The notes under the pieces were generated by a model that had not been told where the DNA came from, made no database searches, and was given only the letters and a program-made list of their open reading frames with translations. Below are positions 9,969 to 20,374 of a DNA stretch of 64,000 nucleotides, piece after piece. The stretch's first letter is position 1. Each line of letters begins with the position of its first letter. The position numbers and the translations under genes were made by a program. The stretch covers positions 1 through 64,000 of the forward strand of contig CAMDOM010000011.1 of the NCBI GenBank assembly GCA_945903645.1, in the 5' to 3' direction. This DNA comes from Chryseobacterium gleum. Its GTDB lineage: Bacteria > Bacteroidota > Bacteroidia > UBA10329.

Positions 9969-11783
9969 ATGGATTATTGGAAGGCCTTACGTCTTTATGC
10001 TAGCTTAAATTTCCTGTATTTATTGGGATTGTTAGCCTATCTGGCTTTATGGTTCCATTTTGGAATGCTTTACGATTTATTTCTATTTTATTTCGATGCA
10101 CCATATTCAGATTTTGTACTCTGGTTTCCTCGGCATCATACTTGGTTGTATACAATAGTAATAGGACTTAAAATAAGTTTTCTTGCCTGCATAGCTGGCA
10201 TGATTTGGTTGGTCTTTAAGAATCGATTTAAGTTAGCCCAACTATTGAATTTCAATCAACGTAAATACTATCTTCAATTCATTTCCGCTGAGGCTCTTAT
10301 TCTTTTTATTGCGCTAGCGTACTATCTCTTTCTTTATTTCATTGCAATACTAACATTAAACGACCCAATTTACGGCAATGTTCAGGTGCTAATAGCACGT
10401 GGATTTCTTCTCCAAATTGGCTTCCAGATTTCAACCGTACTTTTTTCACATGGCACTCGGAGTTTAAACTATTTGTGCAATTTTTTCCTCGTACCTCAGC
10501 TGCCCTACAACATTGCTGTTCTGAGAATTCTTTTCTTTTCTTACCTCGCTTTTCTGTATTTCGCTAAGTGGAATTCTGCACTCGAAATGGTTGGTCTCGA
10601 TAGCAGGGTTGCTTTACCTGGGATAGGTTGGCTAATAGACATTCTCCCCATTAGTCCAGAGATTTATATCTGGGTAGTAAAAATTGGTATCCTTTCGTGT
10701 TCTTTGGTGGTACTTGGGTTCAAAACACGGTTCTTTCTTGTGCTCAATGCTATCCTGTGCTTTTACATCTTTGCCACTCCAAATTTCTTTGGCAAGCTTT
10801 GGCACGAGCAGTTGGTGATTTGGATTACATGGTTTATGGCCCTAAGTCGTTGCTATGATGTTTTTTCCATAGATGCACTATTGGGCAATACCCCAGTAGA
10901 AAAACGTTCGGACTATACATTTCCAATACGTCTAGTTTGGCTACAATTTGGAATCATCTATTTCTGGGCAGGTTTTTACAAACTTTGGGATTCGGGATTC
11001 GATTGGGCTCTTGGCCAATCAATGGTGAATCAAGTACAGTTAGAGTGGCTTCAAAATTACGACCAAGCGCCTAGCTTCAGAATTGATAAATGGCCTTTGT
11101 TACTGCATATTGGCGGTATGGCAGCCATCCTTTTTGAGTTGAGTTACATACTGCTCGTCCTCCGCCCACAACTCCGTTGGATTGCCGCAATTGCTGGTTT
11201 GGCAATGCACAACATCATTGGGTATTTCATGTACATCTCTTTCTCCATGATGCTCCAGGCATTTTATGTGTTTTATATCAATTTCAACCCATTATTCCAA
11301 AAGCGGAGCGGGGCTAGTGCGGCACCTATCGTGAATAATTACTCTAGAGTGGCTCTTGGATTCGGACTCTTAATAATTGGATTCAACTTTTTCTGTGGCA
11401 TGTTTTCCATTGATACCTATCCATTTTCTAGCTATCCAAAATATTCTGCACTCATACCCGCTAGTGTTGATGTGATTCGTTGGAAAGCTCACCAAAAGGA
11501 TGGAACAGTACTTGATGCACATCAAATAGGCAAAACCAACGATTTTCGATGGGAAGATTATGGTTGGTTGGAACACAACCTTATCCGCGATCACTTGGCA
11601 GGAATAAATGTGGATAAACGTCTAAATGATTACTGGAAAATTTGGACGAATAGAAATCCTGAACTTATGCAATTTGATAGTGTCGTGGCTACTATTATAC
11701 ATCGACCCGTGTCACCCGATGGCATTAACCAAATACGCACGAAAAGCACCTTTGCCACGGTACGTTCTTCATCCAATCCCTAA
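9969..11783 (+). CDS. HTTM-domain membrane protein (vitamin K-dependent gamma-carboxylase-like)
   Basis: Multi-TM; LWHEQLVIWITWFMALSRCYDVFSID, VWLQFGIIYFWAGFYKLWDSGFDWALG resemble the HTTM domain. Confidence 0.65.
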   Translation: MDYWKALRLYASLNFLYLLGLLAYLALWFHFGMLYDLFLFYFDAPYSDFVLWFPRHHTWLYTIVIGLKISFLACIAGMIWLVFKNRFKLAQLLNFNQRKYYLQFISAEALILFIALAYYLFLYFIAILTLNDPIYGNVQVLIARGFLLQIGFQISTVLFSHGTRSLNYLCNFFLVPQLPYNIAVLRILFFSYLAFLYFAKWNSALEMVGLDSRVALPGIGWLIDILPISPEIYIWVVKIGILSCSLVVLGFKTRFFLVLNAILCFYIFATPNFFGKLWHEQLVIWITWFMALSRCYDVFSIDALLGNTPVEKRSDYTFPIRLVWLQFGIIYFWAGFYKLWDSGFDWALGQSMVNQVQLEWLQNYDQAPSFRIDKWPLLLHIGGMAAILFELSYILLVLRPQLRWIAAIAGLAMHNIIGYFMYISFSMMLQAFYVFYINFNPLFQKRSGASAAPIVNNYSRVALGFGLLIIGFNFFCGMFSIDTYPFSSYPKYSALIPASVDVIRWKAHQKDGTVLDAHQIGKTNDFRWEDYGWLEHNLIRDHLAGINVDKRLNDYWKIWTNRNPELMQFDSVVATIIHRPVSPDGINQIRTKSTFATVRSSSNP

Positions 11784-12799
11784 TGATTGAAGAAAAATTA
11801 ATTGCCTCGACTAAATTATCCATCGTTCTTACAGGGCGAAATGATAATTACGGTGGAAATTTCAGTATGCGCCTACAAAACTGTATTAACGCTCTGCACA
11901 GTCAGTTAAAACAAAACAACATTTCTTCAGAGATAATCTTTGTTAACTACAATCCTCTTACTTTTCCACCCATTGAGGCTTTTATCTATTGGCCAAAATC
12001 TGATGATTTGATTAAGATAACTATAATTACGGTGTCTCACGAACACCATGTTTCATTAGTGGAAAGTAGTAGCAAGAAATATTTGCCTATTTTGGAATTT
12101 TTAGCAAAAAATGTTGGGATTCGACAAGCCTCTGGTGAGTTTATACTTTGCATGAATGCTGATATCATTATACCTGAAGGTTTTTTTGCACTCCTCACCA
12201 ATCCGAATCCCAACTATTATTATCGCGCTGACCGGCACGATTTTGACATGCAAATCGCACAAAATGTTGGAATGAAGCATGCTGTAATTCGCGTTCTATC
12301 CAAAGGATTCACATACACATGTAGCCCAAAAAAAATTGATAAAAAGACGCGTTTCAAAATGGACGCATGGAAACTCCTCGACTTCCTTTCATACCATTTC
12401 TTCACCTTTCTTGGTCCTTATTTCAGAGTGCCGTGGAACACCTATTTCACTCCTAAGGCAGAAATGCATTTTCACTGTAACGCAAGTGGAGATTTCTTCA
12501 TAATGCACCGAGATATTTGGCACCTCATTCGTGGTTATAATGAAAGCGTAAGTGATGCCCTTCATGTTGATTCTCTTTTGGTTATTCAATCCGCAGTTTG
12601 TGGGTTGAAAGAATTCATTTTACCATTACCCATCTACCATCAAGACCACGAAAGGCGCTATAATCCTAATGTGCAATTTACCAACTACAACTGGTTTCAA
12701 AAAGAAGCTCAGCAAATGCTAAAATCACGAAAATTAACCATCCACAACAGTGCAAACTGGGGAATGGCTAATTTCACCCTATCAAAAACCGTTTTATGA
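11783..12799 (+). CDS. GT2-like glycosyltransferase, paralog A
   Basis: SIVLTGRNDNYGG...AKNVGIRQASGEFILCMNADIIIPEGFF; ATG overlaps upstream stop. Confidence 0.65.
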   Translation: MIEEKLIASTKLSIVLTGRNDNYGGNFSMRLQNCINALHSQLKQNNISSEIIFVNYNPLTFPPIEAFIYWPKSDDLIKITIITVSHEHHVSLVESSSKKYLPILEFLAKNVGIRQASGEFILCMNADIIIPEGFFALLTNPNPNYYYRADRHDFDMQIAQNVGMKHAVIRVLSKGFTYTCSPKKIDKKTRFKMDAWKLLDFLSYHFFTFLGPYFRVPWNTYFTPKAEMHFHCNASGDFFIMHRDIWHLIRGYNESVSDALHVDSLLVIQSAVCGLKEFILPLPIYHQDHERRYNPNVQFTNYNWFQKEAQQMLKSRKLTIHNSANWGMANFTLSKTVL

Positions 12800-13836
12800 G
12801 TGAGCAAAATTCTGGGCACTATTTAAGCATAGTTGTAACCAGTAGAAATGATAATCACGGAGGCGATTTATTGCAGCGAACGTCTGTCTTTGTGAATGGG
12901 GTTTACGCCCAATCACTTCGATGGAATCTTCCTTTAGAATTGGTAATTGTTGATTGGAATCCACCTTCTGACAAACCTTTACTTCAAGATATTCTTCCAA
13001 AACCAACCGCCAACTGCAAGGTAGCGTTGAAGTATATCATTGTTCCAATTGAGTTGCATCAGAAATACAAAAACTCAGCGGCAATTCCACTTTTTCAAAT
13101 GATTGCTAAAAATGTTGGCATCCGAAGAGCAGAGGGAGACTTTATTCTTTGTACCAATATCGATATTCTGTTCTCGGACGAATGTTTCAAAGAATTGGCA
13201 GCAAAGCGTTTAAAAAAGGGAATATTTTATCGTGCAAATCGCTGTGATGTACCTCGCGAAGTAATGAAAGAGTCAACTTTAGACGCGCAATTGGCCTACG
13301 CAAAGAAAAATATTATTAAACGTTTAGGTAAATCCAAAGGACATGAAACCCTTACACTACCAAGGTTTATGTACTTTTTTCCAAACATGGCTCGCCTATT
13401 GAATCTGCTTGTCTTAAACGTTTGGAAACGTGTGCACAAAGATGTTTTTCCTCATTTCATTATTGACTTTGATGCCTGTGGTGATTTCACTTTAATGAGC
13501 AAAGAAGATTGGGTGGATATCGAAGGTTATGTTGAGTTAGAAATGTATTCCATCCATATTGATAGCATGGCGCTGTGGGCAGCATCAGCTCTTGGTAAAA
13601 AACAAGAATTATTCCCGTATAACTCATGCATTTATCATATTTATCATGAAGACGGATGGGAAAGTGATGATGCGTTAAGAACAATACAGTTCCTTATGAA
13701 CAAACCGTGCTTAGACTATACCATTATTTTCAAAGCAGGTTCCCAAATTGTAAAAAACAAGACTCATTGGAAAATGAATAAACCAGACTGGGGTATGGCC
13801 AACCTTCAACTTGAAACAGCAGAATATACTGCATAA
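12796..13836 (+). CDS. GT2-like glycosyltransferase, paralog B
   Basis: SIVVTSRNDNHGG...AKNVGIRRAEGDFILCTNIDILFSDECF; same C-terminal (N/D)WGMAN(F/L) motif as paralog A. Confidence 0.65.
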   Translation: MSEQNSGHYLSIVVTSRNDNHGGDLLQRTSVFVNGVYAQSLRWNLPLELVIVDWNPPSDKPLLQDILPKPTANCKVALKYIIVPIELHQKYKNSAAIPLFQMIAKNVGIRRAEGDFILCTNIDILFSDECFKELAAKRLKKGIFYRANRCDVPREVMKESTLDAQLAYAKKNIIKRLGKSKGHETLTLPRFMYFFPNMARLLNLLVLNVWKRVHKDVFPHFIIDFDACGDFTLMSKEDWVDIEGYVELEMYSIHIDSMALWAASALGKKQELFPYNSCIYHIYHEDGWESDDALRTIQFLMNKPCLDYTIIFKAGSQIVKNKTHWKMNKPDWGMANLQLETAEYTA

Positions 13837-14946
13837 ATGACGAAAATCGGGGTTATAGGTGTTGGAAAACTAGGTATCTGTTTTGCATTGAATGCCGAAC
13901 AGAAAGGATTTGACGTGATTGGTGTTGATGTCAATATAGACCTAGTGGCTGCCCTTAATTCGCGTGATATAATTACCGATGAACCGTTGGTCAAAGATTT
14001 TTTGGCAACAGCCAATCAATTGGAAGCGCACACATCTCTGCAATCTGTAATTGACGATGATATTTCACTTTTATTCCTTTTCGTTGCAACCCCATCATTA
14101 GCTGATGGTGGCTACGACCACGGTCAAATAGACCGAATTGCTGGCCAATTAATTGAAATTGGATTACGGAACAATCCCATTCAACTTATAGTAGGTTGCA
14201 CTACTATGCCAGGATATTGCGATTTACTGGCAAACCGATTACTATCCTACAATTATCATGTGAGCTATTGTCCAGAGTTTATTGCGCAAGGCAGCATCAT
14301 GCGTAATCAAGTCATGCCAGACCAAGTGCTTATAGGTGAAGCATCTTATAACTCTGGTAATATTATTCAGGAATTTTACACGCAATTCTGTGATAACTCG
14401 CCTGTTTTCTGCCGTATGGATCGCATAAGTGCGGAAATAGCAAAAATTGCTACCAACTGCTTCCTGACCACTAAAATCTCATTTGCCAATTCCATTGGTG
14501 ATTTGGCCGTCAAGGCCGGGGCAAATCCAGAGAAGATATTAGCCGCTATTGGTTCAGATTCTAGAATTGGCTCGAAATATCTAGGCTACGGGTATGGTTT
14601 TGGTGGACCTTGTTTTCCGAGAGATAACCGAGCATTAGGCAAGTTTGCTGATGAATCAGGCTACGAATTGCTACTAAGTAAGGCTACAGACGAAGTAAAT
14701 CGAAGACATCTAGATTTTCAAGTAAAACAGGCTCTTGACAACAATGACGAAACCATTACATTTGATTACGTGAGCTATAAAAAAGATTCTACCATACTTG
14801 AAGAATCGCAACAATTGGCTCTTGCAATTCAATTAGCTCGCGCTGGTAAAAAGGTGATAATAAGAGAACGCGCTAGCATTATTCGTTTTCTTGACGTAGA
14901 ATTCTCAGGACTATTTATTTTGAAAGAAGGATTGCACCAGCACTAA
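13837..14946 (+). CDS. Nucleotide-sugar dehydrogenase (UDP-glucose/GDP-mannose dehydrogenase family), short C-terminus
   Basis: GVIGVGKLGICFALNAEQKGFDVIGVDVN; YCPEFIAQGSIMRN; GYGFGGPCFPRDNRALGKFA catalytic Cys motif. Confidence 0.85.
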   Translation: MTKIGVIGVGKLGICFALNAEQKGFDVIGVDVNIDLVAALNSRDIITDEPLVKDFLATANQLEAHTSLQSVIDDDISLLFLFVATPSLADGGYDHGQIDRIAGQLIEIGLRNNPIQLIVGCTTMPGYCDLLANRLLSYNYHVSYCPEFIAQGSIMRNQVMPDQVLIGEASYNSGNIIQEFYTQFCDNSPVFCRMDRISAEIAKIATNCFLTTKISFANSIGDLAVKAGANPEKILAAIGSDSRIGSKYLGYGYGFGGPCFPRDNRALGKFADESGYELLLSKATDEVNRRHLDFQVKQALDNNDETITFDYVSYKKDSTILEESQQLALAIQLARAGKKVIIRERASIIRFLDVEFSGLFILKEGLHQH

Positions 14947-14965
14947 TTTATTCTTCCCTACTACT

Positions 14966-17668
14966 ATGACATTTCCTAAGCTCATTCCATTGGATGGTTG
15001 GCGCATCTGGATGGCAATGCTCCTGCTAACGCTATTATTGTTTGGTAATACTCTACCACATGGCTACAACATGGATGATGAATTGGTAACCAATGGTCAT
15101 CGGTTTACATCAAAAGGTTTGGCCGGTGCGAGCGATATTTTAAATTCTCCCTATTATTCGGATGATATGGGCTACAGTTATGAATACCGTCCCATTACGC
15201 ACTTGTCATTTGCCCTTGAGCACCAACTATTTGGCGAAAATCCGACTGTGAGCCATTTCTTAAATCTTTTTATTTATGCGCTTAGCGCAGGGTGCTTGTT
15301 TTTTTTTATCCGAGGGTTGTTTCCATTCGCTGGACTGGTTTTTCCATGGCTTACCACACTAATTTTTATTGCTCACCCCCTTCACACAGAAGTAGTAGCG
15401 AGCATTAAAAATCGAGAAGAACTATTATCCTTACTCGGAGGATTATTGGCTGCTTTAGCACTAATCAAACATATCAATTCTGGTAAATTTCTCTGGATTG
15501 TGGTTATGATTGCAGCTTTAGTGACTGGTTTATTAGCTAAACTCTCTGTTGTTTCATTCACACTACTGCTTCCGATAATTGCGATATATAAATCGGTAAG
15601 TAATAAGACATTCGCTTCTGTAGTACTCCTTTGCACTCTAGTGCTTGCCGCAACAGTGTTATATCGCACGGAAATTCTATTCCCATTGTTACCTGTAGCT
15701 GTTTGTGGGTTAATAATTACTTCCTATGGTTTGAGAATAATCTACAATGCCAAATTAGACGATTCATTTGCACAGGGTTTCCAAAAGCATCTCCATAACG
15801 TGAGTAATAACCTAGTGCATCCAGGAATGAGTTGGATGCGAAAAGATAAGCTCAATGTTGCCTCAATAGTATTGTTGCTTATTGCTATCTCAATGGCTGT
15901 ATATGGAGAAGTAACTCAATTAAAATGGGTTACATACATATCCACAGTATTATTGCTTGTACATCCGCTTTTACTTCTTCGATTTCAACTCGTCATCGCC
16001 ATATGTGGCGTATTGATTGTTGTGTTCTCACTGATGAATTTTGATGAACGAGACGTAGAGCCAATATTGTATCTAGCCCTGCTGAACTTAGGAATGTTTC
16101 GACTATCAGGAGCATTAAAATTAAAGGAACTTGCTATCCTACAGTTGACTATGGCGGTGGCTTTGGTAGTAAATTCATTCCTTAACAAGTGGGAGCTTTA
16201 TTTCTTTTTGCCAACCATAATAGTGCTTAGCATCATTCATATTCCTTTCTTGTTCTCGGATGACACTAAGTTTCGAAAGTACAGTTATGCTGTTGCTGGA
16301 TTTCTATTTCTATTTTTTCTGATAGAACTGTTTTTTGAATTCAACCCCTCTTACGCCACTCTTCTCGCAATTGCAGTATACCTGATTTTAATATCTTTTT
16401 CCCCGCTTTCAAAGCACGCAAAGCCCCTGATAATTGCATTGTTTTTTCTTCCATTGATTCCGAATACGTTACTAATAGCTGAACAAATCTATAATCCAAA
16501 GACTGTTGAAGTTCCAACAGAATTGGTAAATCTAGCTCCACAAAATCTCCGAAAATCGTCCATCCAAAAAAACAATATAGACCGACCTCTAAACTTTGCC
16601 GAATACCCATTGGGATTTGATGCCAGCCTTGAAGAAAAAATAGCCACAATCAGCACAGTTGTTGTACATTACATTCGACTTACCATAATTCCCTATCCAC
16701 AGGCATTCTATTACGGATTTAGTTATTTCTCCAAAGTTAATTTAGCCAAGGGAACTGCTCTTGCAGCTCTTGTTGTTATTTCAACACTCATTATAATTGC
16801 GTTTTATTTTACCTTTTTACAATCTCCTGTTGGACTTAGCCTTTGGATTTTCATCCTTTCAATTCTTGTGTTCTCCAATATCTTGGAGCCTGTAGCAGGT
16901 ATGGCAGGCGACCGATTGGCATATGTCTCATCCGTGGGTTTCTGCATGGCGCTGGGATATCTGTTAACCAAACTTTATAATGCTCAAAAAGCATCCGCAC
17001 CAAAAAAAGCAATAATATTAGTTATCGCTGCAATGCTAATTTCATACTCTGGGATAACTATTGCCAGAAATTTGAATTGGAAAGATGCCCTAACATTGAT
17101 GCGCCACGATATTGAAAATATCCCCAATTCCTCACAGGGGCACATGGTGCTCGCTTCCAATCTCATGAAATCTTCTTTTGAACCTCAATACACCAAAGAA
17201 TCAAATCAAATGCAGCGCGAAGCCTTGGAGCATTTCAAAAAATCTGCTGCAATAGACCCGAATTATCTAAACGTATGGTTTGATATGGGACGTACTTACA
17301 GAATTCTAGGTGAACCGAAACTTGCGCTCTCGTGCTTTCAACAAACTCACGTACTCGATTCTACTTTTTACCAAGCAACATTTAATGTGGCCACAATTGC
17401 TGAAGAGCTAAGAGATACTGCAACCGCAATCACCTATTATAATCGCTGTATTCAATTTAATCCTGGAATGCTTGAGGCGTATACTAATCTCAGCTATTTG
17501 TATTTCCGCTTGGGTCGTTTTGAAAAGTCGATTGCTGTAAACCAAAAAGCAATTGCTTATAACCCCACTTGGCTAGAACCCTACGATAACATAGCAAAAG
17601 TGTATTCCGCGCTAAATCAACCTGAAAAAGCTGCCCCATTTATAAAGAAGTTTCAAGAGTTGCGTTGA
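14966..17668 (+). CDS. TMTC-like membrane protein with C-terminal TPR repeats
   Basis: GYNMDDELVTNGH, YRPITHLSFALEHQLFGENPTVSHFLNLF, HPLHTEVVASIKNREELLS; C-terminal TPRs (FDMGRTYRILGEPKLALSCFQQ...). Confidence 0.75.
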   Translation: MTFPKLIPLDGWRIWMAMLLLTLLLFGNTLPHGYNMDDELVTNGHRFTSKGLAGASDILNSPYYSDDMGYSYEYRPITHLSFALEHQLFGENPTVSHFLNLFIYALSAGCLFFFIRGLFPFAGLVFPWLTTLIFIAHPLHTEVVASIKNREELLSLLGGLLAALALIKHINSGKFLWIVVMIAALVTGLLAKLSVVSFTLLLPIIAIYKSVSNKTFASVVLLCTLVLAATVLYRTEILFPLLPVAVCGLIITSYGLRIIYNAKLDDSFAQGFQKHLHNVSNNLVHPGMSWMRKDKLNVASIVLLLIAISMAVYGEVTQLKWVTYISTVLLLVHPLLLLRFQLVIAICGVLIVVFSLMNFDERDVEPILYLALLNLGMFRLSGALKLKELAILQLTMAVALVVNSFLNKWELYFFLPTIIVLSIIHIPFLFSDDTKFRKYSYAVAGFLFLFFLIELFFEFNPSYATLLAIAVYLILISFSPLSKHAKPLIIALFFLPLIPNTLLIAEQIYNPKTVEVPTELVNLAPQNLRKSSIQKNNIDRPLNFAEYPLGFDASLEEKIATISTVVVHYIRLTIIPYPQAFYYGFSYFSKVNLAKGTALAALVVISTLIIIAFYFTFLQSPVGLSLWIFILSILVFSNILEPVAGMAGDRLAYVSSVGFCMALGYLLTKLYNAQKASAPKKAIILVIAAMLISYSGITIARNLNWKDALTLMRHDIENIPNSSQGHMVLASNLMKSSFEPQYTKESNQMQREALEHFKKSAAIDPNYLNVWFDMGRTYRILGEPKLALSCFQQTHVLDSTFYQATFNVATIAEELRDTATAITYYNRCIQFNPGMLEAYTNLSYLYFRLGRFEKSIAVNQKAIAYNPTWLEPYDNIAKVYSALNQPEKAAPFIKKFQELR

Positions 17669-17790
17669 TTTGTTGTAATTAAACCAGGCATTTCAAGTGT
17701 GATTTAGTTTATCGCTCCTACGCAAACGTTCACACAAGTTACAGTCCATCCCTTTACATATTTGCTACCTTCGCAGATTCCGCTACTGCT

Positions 17791-19482
17791 ATGTTATTCA
17801 AAGGTCAGACGTTTAAGAATATCGGTCGTATCCGCGAGATAATCGGGGTACTGGTGAAATACGGTTTCGAGGATATCGTTACTAATTCCACGCTCCGAAA
17901 TTTTGTAAGCGAAAAAGTACGTATTTCCTGGGTGCGGCAGGATAAACCTGTGTTTCAATACTCGCGCTGGGAACGTATTCGCATGGTTTGCGAAGAACTG
18001 GGTCCAACGTTCGTAAAGCTTGCCCAAGTACTTAGCAACAGGCCTGATATGCTTCCGGCCCCGCTTATCGAGGAGTTTGAGAAGTTGCAAGACAACGTTC
18101 AACCTTTTGCTTTTGCTAAGGTGAAAGAAATAATTGAGCGCGAAACAGGCAAAAAACTTGAAGAGGTATTCGAGGTTTTTAATGAGAAACCACTTGCATC
18201 TGCATCCATTGGTCAAGTGCACAAGGCTAGGATGAAAGATGGGAAGGAAGTTGTGGTTAAAATTCAACGTCCCGAAGTGCGCGAACAAGTAGAAAGCGAT
18301 TTAGCAATACTTGTTGATGCAGTGAATCGTGCCGACCGATATTTACAAAAGCAAGGCATCACCAACGCTCCAGATTTGGTTCGCTCGTTTGAGCGAAGCA
18401 TGCATAAGGAGCTAGATTATCGCAATGAAGCGCGAAATCTCGATAGGTTTCGAACGTTATACAAGGACTACAAAAACTTCTATATCCCCCGAGCATTCCG
18501 CGAATTCTCGTCCGAGAATGTGTTGATTATGGAGTTTGTGAGTGGCTGCAAAATTTCTGATGTGGCTCAAATACGGGCTTGGGGATTGGACCCTCGCAAA
18601 GTGGCTGAAAATGGAATGGACATCTACCTTACTCAGATATTTGAGTTTGGGATTTTCCATGCCGACCCTCATCCTGGTAATGTGCTTGTGCGAAAAGATG
18701 GAGTTATTTGCCTCCTCGACTTTGGTATGGTGGGCACCATGATGAAGAAGGATAAGTTTGCTTTTGCGGGCATTTTCATTGGAATGGCTGAAGGTAATGC
18801 CCATAAAATGGCTACCAGCATGAAAGCCTTGGCCATTGACGACCGCGTGGAAGACATGCGTCAGTTCGAGTACGACCTCAACGAAATTATTGAGGATTTT
18901 ACCGCTTTGGATGTGGACGAAAGCAGTATTGCTGATGTGGTAGAACGCCTTCAAAAGGTGATGTACGACTATCAAATACGCGTTCCTGGCGGTATTTTTC
19001 TGGTATTTAGGGCTTTTGCAATTCTTGAAGGAATTGGAAAAACCATCCATCCTCATTTCAATACTTACGATTTTATTCGACCATACGGTATAAAAATGAT
19101 GAAGGAGAAATACTCTCCTCAAAACATTTTTACGGACGTAACCGACCAATTCGGTCAGATTAACTCGTTTCTCACAGCCTTTCCGAAGGACATTAAAACC
19201 CTTCTTTCAAAAGCGCAACGTGGCAAGTTGCACTTTGAAGTAGAGTTGCAAGGCTATGGCTATTTGCTAAAGAAAATGGACAGTGTGGCGAACAGAATTT
19301 CGCTCACTTTCCTAACGGTTGCCTTTGTTATCGCTTCGGCCATTTCAATGACCGCCAATTTTAGACCAGACATGAAATACATATATGGTTTGCCCCAAAT
19401 AAGCGTTTATGGCTTATGGACCGCAGGCTTCTTTCTGCTGCTGCTATTCATTTCGGTAATGCGCAGGCGCAAATACAAGTAA
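17791..19482 (+). CDS. ABC1/AarF/UbiB-family atypical kinase
   Basis: CEELGPTFVKLAQVLSNRPDMLP, KPLASASIGQVHKARMKDGKEVVVKIQRPEV, FHADPHPGNVLV, CLLDFGMVG. Confidence 0.9.
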   Translation: MLFKGQTFKNIGRIREIIGVLVKYGFEDIVTNSTLRNFVSEKVRISWVRQDKPVFQYSRWERIRMVCEELGPTFVKLAQVLSNRPDMLPAPLIEEFEKLQDNVQPFAFAKVKEIIERETGKKLEEVFEVFNEKPLASASIGQVHKARMKDGKEVVVKIQRPEVREQVESDLAILVDAVNRADRYLQKQGITNAPDLVRSFERSMHKELDYRNEARNLDRFRTLYKDYKNFYIPRAFREFSSENVLIMEFVSGCKISDVAQIRAWGLDPRKVAENGMDIYLTQIFEFGIFHADPHPGNVLVRKDGVICLLDFGMVGTMMKKDKFAFAGIFIGMAEGNAHKMATSMKALAIDDRVEDMRQFEYDLNEIIEDFTALDVDESSIADVVERLQKVMYDYQIRVPGGIFLVFRAFAILEGIGKTIHPHFNTYDFIRPYGIKMMKEKYSPQNIFTDVTDQFGQINSFLTAFPKDIKTLLSKAQRGKLHFEVELQGYGYLLKKMDSVANRISLTFLTVAFVIASAISMTANFRPDMKYIYGLPQISVYGLWTAGFFLLLLFISVMRRRKYK

Positions 19483-19486
19483 GCCC

Positions 19487-20374
19487 TTACAGTAAAAGGC
19501 TACGTTTTTCTATCATTTCGGCAGTAATCTTGGCCGAAAGCAAGCACAATGGAATACTGCTTCCGGGATGAACGCTTCCTCCAGTGAAATACAGATTCTT
19601 AATTTTATTGGTGAAATTGGGATGCCTCAAGAAGGCGGAGAAAATCCCATTCGAGCTATTTCCAAATACCGACCCCATAGCACTTGATATTTTCTCAGCA
19701 ATATAGCGTGAATCCATTACCGATTCGCAGACTATAAAGGGTGCTACATCCGCTTTTAGCTGTCGACTAAGCTTCGAAATAATATCTCCCCGAACCTGAT
19801 TTATTAAAGCATCCCAATGCTGGCCCGTATCGTGCGGAACAGAAACCATCGAAAACCAATTTTCACATCCATAGGGCGCATCCGAAGGATTTTGTTTTGC
19901 ACTTATGTAGAGGTAAACGCTCGAATCCGAATAAACTGTCTCTTTTTTGAATAGATGATGATACTCCTCTTTCGGGTTGGCGCTCAAAAACAAATTGTGA
20001 ATGCCCAATTGAGAAAATTCTCCTTTCATTCCCCAATAAAAAACAATTACTGAGCTTGATTTCGGCCTATCCAAGGTAAGTGATGGACGTTTTTGCTTAG
20101 GCATTAAACGGTCGTATGTGGTTTGAACATCTGCGTTGCTCACTATAAAATAGAATGCTTCCTCCATTTCATTGACAACCACCGCGTTCGCACTACCATT
20201 AACCACCACAATCCGCTGCACCTTGCTGGCGAAACGAAACTGAACGCCCACCCGAGTTGCCAATCCTACCAATGAATAATTGGCCGTTTCATGGGACAAT
20301 AGATGTAAAAGATGGGAATACATATTATTTTCATATAAACCCTTCGGGAAAAAATAGCCCAATTGATGAGGCAA
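19487..20374 (-). pseudogene. C-terminal remnant of a CrtI/CrtD-type phytoene desaturase (FAD-binding N-terminus absent)
   Basis: LGYFFPKGLY...VGVQFRFASKVQRIVV...IVSNADVQTTYDRLMP...NLYFTGGSVHPGSSIPLCLLSAKITAEMI match the CrtI C-terminal half; no GxGxxG start, and a TAG lies in frame just upstream. Confidence 0.65.

Noticed and set aside
18457-19149. 230-aa minus-strand ORF
   Set aside because: Antisense shadow of the ABC1/UbiB kinase gene.
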